Source of the DNA: Obelidium mucronatum
Taxonomy: Eukaryota; Chytridiomycota; Chytridiomycetes; Chytridiales; Chytriomycetaceae
NCBI GenBank assembly: GCA_025765595.1
Contig: JAIVFH010000072.1
Span: forward strand, 62,001-126,000
Direction: 5' to 3'
Length of the DNA stretch: 64,000 nt
This document shows positions 31,563 through 41,730 of this stretch, in pieces. The first letter of the stretch is position 1. Every line of letters begins with the position of its first letter. The notes under the pieces are model-generated. The model did not search any database, had not been told where the DNA came from, and worked only from the letters and a program-made list of their open reading frames with translations. Made by a program: the position numbers and the translations under genes.

Positions 31563-34507
31563 ATGGTAAGGAGCAGTGGGTTGGTTGATTCAACATCTGG
31601 AGCGATCGCTCGTCTCCACGGCGATCTGATCTGCAGAAGCGCGACGTTTTGCTAAAGCCTCACTATCTCCCCCCTCCCTCTCTCTCATGTCCACGCACGC
31701 AGGGCGGACGACTCTCGCGCATAATCCAGTCATCGAACGCAAACGACAGCGACAGCGACGCGGACGCCTCGGACGCCGGCAGCCCGTCGCACCGCACCGC
31801 GCCGCCGCCGCCGCCGCTGCCGCCGCTGGGTCCGCTGCCGGCGCCGGGCGAAGCCGACCGAAGCGCGACGGCGACGCCGCCAACGCCCGTGCTCGCCACC
31901 GACGCGCTGTTTGCGGCGATGCGCGACCGCTCGCTGCGCCTCGCGCACTCGGAGTCCGAAAGCATCCGCGTGCTGGTCGCGAAGCAGCAGCGCCGCCGCT
32001 CGAGCCTGCTGCCGCCGCCGCCGCCGCCCGAGCTGGCCAGCTCGCGCTCGTCCAGCACGCGCTCGACGCTGAAGGACTGCCGCCGCCCGTCGCTCGAGGG
32101 CCTGCTGCACACACACGCCCTTGCATTCATCTCGAACGATCTGGTGCTGTCGCCGCACCCGTCCAATCCGCCGTCAACGCAAAGTCAAACGGCTCAGCCG
32201 GTGCCCCCCGAAATTGATCTGCAGCAACAACAGCAGCAGCAGCAGCCGTTCCCGATATCGCCATTCTCAACATCATCTCTACTGTCCAGGCGCCTCGGAA
32301 AACGCACGCAAAGTCTTAAACATCTGCAAGTCCAACCATCAAATCTGTCCCCATCGCAATCTCGAACCCAAAGTTCCCCATCAGCATCGCATTCAATAAC
32401 ATTCAGTGCTCAATTCACTGCTCCCACAGCACCATCCACTGCCGCCATCGCCAACACAAACAATAATGCAACTTCATCAATCCCCAAAGTTCCTGCCCTC
32501 TCCCTTTTTCCGCTGAAACGGCTAGACCTCAGCATAATCAACACTACTGCAGCCACCACCACTACGTTTTCAAACTATAACTACACAATCGACAGTCCCA
32601 TCGGAGGACCAGCGGGTAACAGCAACTCTGCGGGAAGCCAAAAGCCTGGCGGAAACCTTCCGACAGTCATTTCAGCAACACTCAATCCAGCAACATTACC
32701 CACATGGATAGCAGCTCTGCGAAACGATCCTAATCCTGCTCGTCGATTTGAGAAGACTTTTCAAATTATTGAAGATGTGGAGGGATACCGGCTACGAGCT
32801 AGTCATTCATCAACCAAGTCTGGAAGTGTGTCTAGCAACCATACCACAAATTCAGCGACTTCATCATCATCAGAAACCACGCCTACTTCTGTGATGGAAG
32901 AATTTGGTATTGGGTACAAAGGGATCGGACAAAAATTTGTTGGGTCGATTGTTAGGTCCAAAGAGGCTTATTCCAGAGGTGCTACTGGTCGAAATCGGTA
33001 CGGAGATATATTTCCATTTGACGAATGGAGGGTTGCTTTGAAGTACCCTAGTGTTCTGATTCCGAAAAGGACAGGTGGTGGGTTTGGGGGTACCTTTCAA
33101 ACTGCCTTGATTGTAAATAGCCCAGATGTGGCAATGAGTGATTATATTAATGCAAGTTTCTTGGATACAAGAATGGTGGGTGTGAAACGAGGCGATGTTG
33201 CCTATGAAAATCGGTTTAAAGATATGACAGCGAATGATGGTTTTTTGGACAATGTGCATGTGTATGGGAAAAGGTATATTGGCGCGCAAGGGCCGATGGG
33301 GGATACTGTGGGTGATTTCTGGGCTATGGTATGGGATCAGGCTTCTAGTGTTATTGTCATGTTGACTCGTGAGGAAGAGAAGGGGCGGTTAAAGTGTACC
33401 CGGTATTGGCCAGATAATGGGCAGATTGGTAGTGCAATAGGCAGCGCCAACTCCCATCTAAGCAGTAGCAGTGGAGGAGTATGTACAAAGTTCCAATGGC
33501 CGCATGGCCCGAATGCTGAATTAGAGGTTGCTTTTGTCGATCAAAAAGTGTTAAAAGACGGGGATATTGTTGTGCGACAGTTTGAACTCATGAGAACTAC
33601 TTTGGTCCCAACTGAAGGAGAAGAAGTGGGAGAAACTCAAGTTCGGACAGTTCATCAAATTCAGTTTTTGGGTTGGCCAGACCACAAGTCTTCCGATCCA
33701 AGCTCTGTACTGAATGTTGTTGATGTTGCCAATGCTTTGCAACGGGAAGCTGGACCTTTATCTGGACCCATGGTTGTCCATTGCAGTGCTGGATGCGGCA
33801 GAACAGGAACATTTTGTGTAATTGACTCTGTACTCTATCAACTCGAAAATGGGATGGATATCGCAACACCCAAATCCAATCTCGCCGCAGCAAATTCCGA
33901 GGAAAGTGCATTATCATCCACAATCCCGCCTTCATCGTCTGGAACGTCTACACCAGTGACTCCGTCACCCAAAAAACACCCCCTTTCTTTAGCAATCACT
34001 GGAACAGCAGCCACAACGTCGCCTTTACAAAATACCCCCGCATCATCATCATCATTGGCCTCTTCGTCTGCAATAATCCCAACCTCGTTCCAGGAAACCG
34101 TGGAACAAGATTTGATTTTCCAATGTGTAATGACACTACGTTCACAACGCGTCAGCATGGTTCAAACTCTCGATCAATACGCGTTCTGCTATGAAGCCGT
34201 TGTAGCTCGAATGGCCGAATGGGAACAGGCTGGCAGGATACCAACTTGGACGTGTGCTCCTTTGCAGCAACAAACAGGAATTGTAGATAGTCCTGTGGTT
34301 CCAATTGTGACAGTAAGGCCCACAGGTGGATGGAAGTTAAAATCGGCGAATGATGATGGTGCCAAAGGGGGTCTAAAAACAGGCGGTGTGAGTAGTCTCT
34401 TGTCGCCTGCCGCGCATTTACCGGCCATGGTTCCTCCGACTCCTGGTGGAGGTGTTACGAATGGGGTATTTGATTGGGATGCCGCGTTGATGAATAAGAG
34501 GATTTGA
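31563..34507 (+). CDS. Large protein tyrosine phosphatase with disordered N-terminus
   Basis: The frame is open from about 31637 to TGA 34507 but has no ATG until well inside it. ATG 31563-31565 is followed directly by GTAAGG. Splicing to the AG at 31636 (or 31702) enters the frame in phase 0, which is the preferred start. The first 350 residues are low complexity, with a GC-rich Ala/Pro/Arg part and then Ser/Thr/Gln tracts. The PTP domain follows: NRYGDIFPFDEW, DYINASFLDT, RYIGAQGPMG, WPD loop GWPDHKSSDPSS, P-loop HCSAGCGRTG (Cys near residue 715) and QCVMTLRSQRVSMVQTLDQY. A Ser/Thr-rich insert of about 75 residues sits between P-loop and Q-loop, much longer than in the upstream paralog. It is likely cytosolic. 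Confidence 0.85.
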
Positions 34508-34578
34508 AATAGAGAAAAATTGCATTTCAAACGTATTTTATTAGAAAGTGGGAAAAAGCACTCGAGAAATCAACAAAG

Positions 34579-36101
34579 ATGCGGTCATACGATATTGTCC
34601 TCTTTGGAGCAACCGGTTTCACTGGAAAGTTTACCTACGAGCACTTGATATTGAAGGGGCCACTGGTTAAGTCGTAGTACTTGAAAGCTGTCAAGCGTGT
34701 TATTGAACCCCTCCCTCTCTCCCCAATTGTCCCTCCATAGAACCTGAAACTCGCCATCGCTGGTCGCAGTAGAAGCAAATTGGAGGCTGTTCGCGACAAA
34801 ATGGTATCATCCCTACCAGATGGTGCGCGTAAATCAAAGGCCCAAGCGATTCCTATACTTTTGGCCGACTCCTCTGACCAAGCCTCTTTGGACGCTGTTG
34901 TTTCCTCAACAAAAGTGATTTTGACGACAGTTGGTATGTTTTTTTTTTGTATATGGAGGGGGGCTAAGATGGTCCATGTGGGAATAACAAAAAAAATTTT
35001 CTCTTATCACACCAAACCTTTTTTTATAAATTAAGGCCCGTTCTTAAAGTACGGGAAACCATTAGTGGATGCGTGTGTTCGTTTTGGGACAGACTACGTT
35101 GATTCTACGGGAGAAACTACTTTTATCCGTGATTTGATTGACTCGTACCATCAAACGGCTGTTGAAAAAAAGATTCGGATTGTCCCCAGTTGTGGATTTG
35201 ATTCTCTGCCATCTGATGTCATGGCCTTTTTGTATGAGTTTTTTTTTTATGTGATTTTTTTTTTTAACCTGTGTGTTGTGTGGTTCTAATTATTGTCGTC
35301 ATCGACAGACTCGCTGATCACTTTAACAAACTCGGAAAAGACACTGTAGCTGTTCGTGCAGCAGTACTTGACGCAAGGGGAGGCGTCAGCGGTGGTACAC
35401 TGAGCACCGTTGCGAACTTTGTCAGTTCAATTCCCTTGAGTCAAATAACAAAAGGAAGCGACCCATGGATCTTGGTCACCAACGATGAACCAGCCTCGCG
35501 TCCTGCGACAGAATCACCCGCCGTCCTTGCATTCAACAAGGACTTGCAGAGATACGAAACCCCGTGGGTGATGGGTGCTGGGAATACAGCATACGTACGC
35601 CGATCGTATGCCCTTTTTGAAAGAATGTATGGTAATTCATTTCGGTACAATGAATCGTTTGGCATGTTTTCAAATTTCTGGAGTGCGTTGATTGGAGGTG
35701 TTGCGGCGAATGCTGTCCTTGCTTTGATTCTCCTTTTCCCACCCACGCGTTGGTTGGTTACAAAGTTGGTTCCTCCGGGTTCCAATACTGCGACTGAAGG
35801 CGAGCTGAGAAATGGGCATGCCACTTTGAAGGCGGTTGGGGTTGCCACAGATGGGGCAAAGGCTATTGTGACGTTCAAAGCGGCAGTCGACTTGGGGTAT
35901 GTGGGGACAGGAATTATGCTGGCAGAGTCGGCTCTGTGTCTTGCTTTGGATGACAAGATTTTACAGAGTGGAGGGCGTGATAATGTGGGATCGTTTGGGG
36001 TGAAGGAGGGCGGTGTTTTGACCAGTGTCACTGCAATGGGACTTGCGATTGTTCGCAGATTGAAGCAAGTTGGTTATGAAATCGATGTCAAGTCCATTTG
36101 A
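34579..36101 (+). CDS. Saccharopine dehydrogenase-like oxidoreductase (SCCPDH type)
   Basis: ATG 34579 begins MRSYDIVLFGATGFTGKFTYE, a Rossmann nucleotide-binding signature (GATGFTG). Conserved SCCPDH blocks follow: LAIAGRSRSKLEAV, VDACVRFGTDYVDSTGE, IVPSCGFDSLPSDV and ARGGVSGGTLSTV. A hydrophobic segment (GGVAANAVLALILLFPP) is near residue 320; human SCCPDH is found on lipid droplets. The C-terminus ends EIDVKSI. Three introns are visible: after GPL with a GTTAAG donor, and two very T-rich ones near 34935 and 35235. The enzymatic substrate of this branch is not known; true saccharopine dehydrogenase activity should not be assumed. It sits tail-to-head with SDS22, 88 bp apart. Confidence 0.9.
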
Positions 36102-36189
36102 TTTCATTTTGATTTCAAAAACTCTGTTTTATTTATATTTAAATAAAATAAATATATTATTATTAATAAATAAATAATAAAAATACTCA

Positions 36190-37646
36190 ATGAGCACAAA
36201 AGACAAGACTGCTCCCGAGACAGTGCACACGTTTGGCAAAGTCTCGGTTCTTGCAAGACCATCACAGGAACCAAGCGATGTTGTTCCAGCGGCCGCTGAT
36301 GCAGTAGATAAAGGAGACGTGGAGGATGTGGACGCGGACGACGTTGAGGACAAGGACGACGGCAGCGATGATGATGAAGACGCTGGTTTGTTTTCGGTAA
36401 AAATGCCGGCCCAAAGGCTAAAGAAGGTGGCATGTTAGATCTGATGGCCAATGTTCCTGATGATGTGGAAGACTTGGATTTTACGCATGCACGTATTGGT
36501 GACTTGGAGAAGCTCCATCTAGCGCGTCTCAAGAACCTGAAGGTGCTTTTTTTTTAATCACAAGGAAGAAGCATGGCAAGCTTAAAATTAACTGTGACTG
36601 TTTAAGACTCTTGGACTTCGACAGAACCACATTACACGGATTGTTGGCTTCAACGATATGCCAGAACTTGTTGAATTAGATCTGTATGATAATCGCATTA
36701 GTGTTATTGAAGGCGTTGACACACTTCCTAATCTCACGTAAGTTTCATAATGGTTGATGGGTATGAATATTGATCCGTCGCACCAAACAAGCTCCTTTGA
36801 CGTTTCATTCAACAAAATTCGGGCAATCCATAATGTGAACCATTTAGTCCATTTGACGGACTTGTACTTTGCTGCCAACAAAATCTCAGTCATTGAAAAC
36901 ATATTCAACCTCACACAAATCACAAATCTAGAATTGGGTGCAAACAGAATTCGAGTATGTTTTTTTTTCTTCAAAAATGGATATACAATAACTCTTGTAA
37001 AGTAACCTGGTTTTCATTAGAAAATCGAGAATCTGGATACACTTGTCAATTTGGAACAGTTGTGGTTGGGAAAGAATAAGATTACTAAAATTGAAGGGTT
37101 GGAGAAATTGACGAAACTCAAGATTCTTAGTATTCAGGTATTTCATAGTGAAGTGTGTTTAAATTGGGTCATTTACTGGTTTCAAATCAGAGCAATCGAT
37201 TGGAAAAGATCCAAGGTCTCTCAACATTGTCAAACTTGGAGGAGTTGTTCTTGTCACACAATGGAATTCTCCGGCTGGAAGGATTGGAAGGGTTGGTCAG
37301 TTTGAAGATTATTGATGTGGGCACAAATCGAATTCCCAAGGTTGAAGGATTAGAAAACTGTGTTGTTTTGGAGGAGCTTTGGGTAAGTTCCACTTTTCCT
37401 TACTGTGGAGCTCATTTTGAATGTTTTAACTAGGCGAATCATAATTTGATTCCGACGCTGAACGACCCATCGTTTGAGCAACAATTGGGAGCAAATGCAA
37501 AGCCCACCTTGCACACTTTGTACTTGGAGGGAAACCCTTTGCAAGAAGCAGCAGGCGGGACATACCGTCTCAAAGTGCAGCTCGCCATGCCACAGTTGAA
37601 GCAAATCGATGCTGTCATGATAAAGCAGAGCACTGGAATCCTTTGA
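36190..37646 (+). CDS. SDS22: Protein phosphatase 1 regulatory subunit SDS22
   Basis: Leucine-rich-repeat partner of PP1 catalytic subunit, acting in PP1 maturation and mitosis. The N-terminal exon is acidic and disordered (MSTKDKTAPETVHTFG, then Asp/Glu clusters). SDS22-type 22-residue LRRs fill the rest: MPELVELDLYDNRIS, LTDLYFAANKIS, ITNLELGANRIR, LEQLWLGKNKIT, LEELFLSHNGI and LKIIDVGTNRI. An LRR cap (LHTLYLEGNPLQ; PQLKQIDAVMI) closes the protein. Introns interrupt between repeats; the first appears only about 40 nt long with a GTTTGT donor. The stop is at 37644-37646, 159 bp from the convergent FMC1 stop. Confidence 0.93.
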
Positions 37647-37805
37647 TGTGTGAAAATACAATTTATTGAGTTTGCTGTTCTCGGTGTTCTTTTTGAATCT
37701 CAGACCACGTTTGACCACCACCAGCTTTCGTTTCTTCGTGTTTTAATGCTCTTGGCATCGACAGGCCCACCATTCCAGCTGTCCTGCCCAGTTTTTCAGC
37801 TTCAG

Positions 37806-38204
37806 TCAATTGCGAGGCTGGCCAATATTCATCCACCAGTCGCTATAAGATTGCAACTTTGATTGTGAGTCGTTGACATGGTACAGAAGAAGGAGTTACG
37901 TTACCTTGTGTTCTCGCTTTGCTTCAAGAAAGGCCAAAAAGTCTACTGCATTAAGCTGCAAGAGATGCACCGGCGCCCTTGCGTTTGTTTGGTGTTTGCG
38001 GTATTCGCTGATTGCTCCTTGCTTCCAGTGAGTGTTGTCATTACGGATTGTGTACTAGTTGTGTTGCTGCAACCTTGAGCTGCCAGCGATTGTGATAAGC
38101 TCGTATGTACAAACCTGCTTGTTGATCTGACGTAAAATGCTTCGAAATGTGGACAAAATGACTTGCTTTGAGGTGTGGATTGGTTCCACAAGTCTTGTTG
38201 CCAT
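37806..38204 (-). CDS. FMC1: FMC1-like LYR protein, ATP synthase assembly factor
   Basis: Exons 38204-38115, 38054-37905 and 37856-37806 give 96 residues. The protein begins MATRLVEPIHTSKQVILSTFR with LYR-like SILRQINKQ. Then come HWKQGAISEYRKHQ and a helix DFLAFLEAKREHK, followed by a short tail SYSDWWMNIGQPRN. The WxxxxISEYRKH and LxxxREHK blocks match fungal Fmc1, a mitochondrial matrix protein that stabilises the Atp12 F1-assembly factor. The length fits the family. A GTTTGT donor and TAG acceptor define the first intron. It starts 34 bp from the divergent gene at 38239. Confidence 0.75.
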
Positions 38205-38238
38205 TTTTTTCTTTTAGAGAAAAGCGGAAAAGCCCAAA
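38205..38238. promoter_or_regulatory. 34-bp divergent intergenic region
   Basis: Separates the FMC1 start from the ATG at 38239. It is A-rich (AAAAAAT, AGAGAAAAG) with no TATA box. Confidence 0.45.
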
Positions 38239-38813
38239 ATGAACGATTCCACCAGCGACAGAAGTGGACACTCACTCATGGATCCCCCAGGATACATCAA
38301 ACCTGACCTACAAGACTTGCTGTTGACCGACATCACTGCCAAAGAACTGGGAGTCATTGCCAACGAGCTGGAAGTCGATTACTTGGGGCCAGCCGCGTTT
38401 CCAGGGATATTTCCAGCAATGGGCCACATCAAAGGTCAGAATCACCGACTTATGGTTTCATTGGTCTGTCGGCGTCGAACAAAGAAGGATGTTCCTTCTG
38501 TCAACGTCGTCTTTTTGATTAATACAGGTTCTCCACCTGTCACGAAGCTATGGAATCATTGATCGGGAGGTATTCTCACCTGCCTCAATCGCTCTTTGTC
38601 AAAATCCACAGTAAGAAAGCAATTGAAGCCCACCTTTTCCCCAAGGACAGCCATTTTGCTGATGTGAATGTGTTGGGTATGGATTTTGTTATGGAGAACA
38701 GCGTTGAGCATTCACTATTTATTCCGCACGGTCCTCCTAATCGAGGGAGTACAACGGTCACAAATGTGCGAGCTCTGCATCCTGCTAGCGACAAACAGTA
38801 CCACAGGGTATAA
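38239..38813 (+). pseudogene. Retropepsin-like aspartyl protease domain with frame break and NTG triad
   Basis: The frame from ATG 38239 reads MNDSTSDRSGHSLMDPPGY and runs to NHRLMVSLVCRRR, then DVPSVNVVFLINTGSPP. That is a hydrophobic strand plus [D/N]TGS motif like the active-site loop of retroviral-type aspartyl proteases, with Asp replaced by Asn. It stops 25 bases later. The neighbouring frame continues the homology: CHEAMESLIGRYSHLPQ and then FADVNVLGMDFVMENS. This is the usual second half, where a strand and G-[M/T]-D-F block follow the catalytic loop. No intron with correct phases joins the two frames. It is either a decayed gene, a sequencing error of one base or an unusual splice. 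The family call rests on motif memory only. Confidence 0.45.
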
Positions 38814-39387
38814 GTTCCAACAGCGTCCAAGTTTTCCATTGTTGAATTTGAAGTTTTTTAAGAGTACCTGAAAGGTTATACATCTTTCTTTTTTGCTGTC
38901 TTTGTTTTTATTGGCAGGGCAGTAAACTCACTTGGCGAACAGCAAGAGTTGGTTCCATTTTGAAGAAATGTCGGAGAATTAGTGGCAATTTTAGTATATT
39001 GATTTGGACCCAGCCATGACACAAGTCCAAGCGACAGCGCCAGCGCACGTCAAAAGTGTCAAAGACACAATGTCCAGTTACCTTGGTGCCTGTACAAGTA
39101 TAATTGCCGTAGTCAGAAGGGAAATTTGTTGTGCCGGAGATCCAGATAGGTCCCGTGACTCAATTGCACCCCTTCGCCACTTTCAGAGGAGGAAAACGAA
39201 AAAGTTTGGAACCCATCAATTACAGTGGAGGGACATGTGCAATTGAGGGCAACCATGGCACTCCCACAACAGTTCATGTTTGCAGAGTTGTTTTTTTTGT
39301 AAAGTACGGGAATTGTCTTTAAGATGACAATTTTCGCATCAAGTTTATTCTGAACGCTGTGCAACACCAATCAAACAATTTTCGTTG
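38814..39387 (+). other. Stretch with open frames but no resolved gene
   Basis: 574 bp between the retropepsin-like frame and the SAXO start. Plus-strand frames include GSKLTWRTARVGSILKK after a TTGGCAG acceptor near 38918 and FVVPEIQIGPVTQLHPF near 39125. A minus frame encodes YGNYTCTGTKVTG near 39100. None joins its neighbours with good phases. It may hold 3' exons of the broken gene or decayed coding DNA. Confidence 0.3.
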
Positions 39388-40849
39388 ATGGTGGAAGATT
39401 CCATTTCTTCCATTTTGAGAAAAATAAGCTCAAGCCAAAAATCCCCTTCCCCACAATCTTTTGAAGAATCAATGGGACGACCAAAGACGCAACACGCACA
39501 TACTGGCCAATATCAAATCGGTGCCGCGACAACCGATGGAGAAGATAAAATTGGAAGTTGCACAGGTAACAAGGGGGGGATGCGAACAAACAACCTTCAA
39601 CGATTCCAACTAAACAAAAAAAACTTCTTCTTTTCAGAATACGTGGAGAACTACTTGGAATGGTCTCTAGAAGGGAGAGTTCGCGGCAAACCTTTGGTTC
39701 AACAGCTTTCTGTTGGAGGCGAGTTTAGTGGAAAGACAGAGAAGTAATCATAACCCAACATCTCTCCATTTTTCTTTTGGAATGAAGTACTTATGTTTTG
39801 GTACTTTTTGCACAGTCGGGAGAGATTTGTGGCTCACCCTATTCCGCCGGTTTTTGTGGCAAGTGATTAGCGGCCTTGATAAACTTTTGCACTTTACTAA
39901 CACGCTCTTACCCAAACAGCCCCAAAAAGCAGTATGGTCAGGAACTGGACTCCCATTTGATGGAACTACTACGCAGCGAACCGATTTCCCCATCTGGGAT
40001 ATCGCCCCACACGCGGCAAAAGAAAAACCTCAGTGGATCAGCAGCAGTGGGAAATTCGACGGCCAAACAACAAGTAAAACAGATTTCCGTGATATGGGCG
40101 TGCAGCCACGGTACCAGAGGAAACCACAGCAATATGTTCCAAATGCCGCCAAATTTGATGGATTGAGTAGTCATAAAGAAGCCTTCCAGAGTTGGCCAAT
40201 TAATAGTAAGCCGGTGGGTAGACATTACGATGCTTACGCTCCACTCAAGGATGATAGGTTTGTGCGTTGCTGTTTCCAAAGGCCTGTTCTTAAATTTTCA
40301 TCCTTCTTCTTGCAGAGACTTCAAATCTACCACAGCTTCGGCGTACATTGACCATCCAATGGATAGCCAGTTTGCTGAACAACAAAAGGTAGTCCGAACA
40401 TTGTGGGTATGGTATCCAAAGATATTTAATTGGTAATATAGGGACAATTCTTCTTTCCTCCACCAGACAGCAAGTTTGAAGGCCAAACGACCAGCCAAGA
40501 TGCCTACCGCAAATGGAACGTGAAGCCTCGTGAAAGAAGAGCCAAAGTAGAATATGTTCCCAACACAAGCAAGTTCCCAAGCGACACCACTTACACTGAC
40601 AATTTCCAAGCCAAGAGTGTCGCCCTCAATGGCGGAGAAGTGCGTATGAGTAAATTTGGGCCCACATACACGCCAGTGGCAAGTTGCAAGTTTGATGGAA
40701 TTAGTACTCACAAGGCGGATTACTTGCCTACCACTGGAAATGTTCACAAGTTGCCTGATTTTGCGCCCAAGAAAGGTTACATATACCAGAAAGACGATCG
40801 TGACTTTATGACAAGCAGTAGAAAGGCACATGATTTGAAGACTGCTTGA
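39388..40849 (+). CDS. SAXO/FAM154-like axonemal microtubule stabiliser
   Basis: Four or more exons encode repeated modules of about 35 residues with the pattern [K/L]F-[D/E]-G-x-[T/S]-[T/S]-x-x-x-x-[Y/F]-x-x-[W/M]. Examples are PFDGTTTQRTDFPIW, KFDGQTTSKTDFRDM, KFDGLSSHKEAFQSW, KFEGQTTSQDAYRKW and KFDGISTHKADYLP. This is the Mn-type microtubule-binding repeat of the SAXO (FAM154) family that decorates ciliary doublets and centrioles. The first exon is basic and Ser-rich (MVEDSISSILRKISSS); the intron after GSC-T splits a Glu codon. The stop is at 40847-40849. Together with IFT57 and centrin it supports a flagellated zoospore stage. The exact N-terminus is uncertain. Confidence 0.8.
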
Positions 40850-40945
40850 CCTTTTTAATTTCTTTCTATTCTCTACTGCAGTATTCTCAAAAATTGCTAG
40901 GTTTTATTCACATTGTACAAATTAATTATCAGAATATGGCGATCA

Positions 40946-41671
40946 TTAATCTGTTGAGTCTGTCATGATGGAAATAAACTCTTGCTCGTTGACTTGAAAA
41001 AACGCCTTAATATCAGTTCAGATAGTGGTACGACGACGACTTACTTTCCCCATCTTGATCCAAATCAAACTCATCAATCATGGCTTGCAGCTCCTCATCA
41101 TCTAAATTCTCGCCAATTTCTTTGGCGACACGACGAAGATTCCTGACTGAAATTTTGCCAGTGCCATCGTCGTCGAATAGTTGAAAAGCTTTTCTAATTT
41201 CTTCAAGTGGGTCGCGGTCAAGGATGCGTTCGGTCACTGAATTCAAGCAAAGTGAAATTTAATAACAAGCCAGCTGTGACTACAATTCAAGATGGAAGAA
41301 GCACTTACTGACTTTGCTGAAGTCTTGGAATTCAATGAGCCCTTGGCCATCCTTGTCAAACTCTCTCAGAATTTTAAGCACTTCAGCCTTCTTAACGTCA
41401 AAGCCCAGCGCGCGCATTGCGACCTAGTTGAATAGTTGAGGCCAGCGGGATTAGTATATCGGACAGCGGGCAGTGTGTTGTGTGTGAGTGTGTGCGTGTG
41501 TGTTGGACGTGCCTTCAGCTCGTGGTAGTCGAGACAGCCGTCCTTGTCCGTGTCGAACAGCTCGAAGGCTTCTTTGACTTCGGTCTTCTGGTCTTCGGTA
41601 ATGTCGAGCTGGGCGCCTTTGCCTTTGCGCTGCTGCGCATTCTTTTGCTTGTTGAAGACCAGCGACGACAT
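40946..41671 (-). CDS. CDC31: Centrin (EF-hand)
   Basis: Calcium-binding protein of basal bodies or spindle pole bodies and of the nuclear pore. The start at 41671 gives [19 protein letters not shown], a basic N-terminus, then [16 protein letters not shown]. Four EF-hand loops are read in order: [36 protein letters not shown] and DLDQDGEINEQE. Loops 1, 3 and 4 keep acidic residues at positions 1, 3 and 12; loop 2 ends in Asp at position 12. The C-terminus is [10 protein letters not shown]. Four exons; the first intron contains a TG-rich microsatellite (41471-41504). It shares a 59-bp divergent region with SMC4. Confidence 0.93.
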
Positions 41672-41730
41672 TATTATTATTCGGACTTTGCAAATAAATA
41701 AAAACCAACACCAAAAAGAATACGCCAAGC
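41672..41730. promoter_or_regulatory. 59-bp divergent intergenic region (centrin / SMC4)
   Basis: A/T-rich, with AAATAAATAAAA near 41693-41704, which could serve as a TATA-like element on either strand. Confidence 0.45.

Noticed and set aside
31590..32217. Alternative Arg/Ala-rich frames on both strands in the large PTP first exon
   Set aside because: Same GC effect; only one frame continues into the PTP domain.
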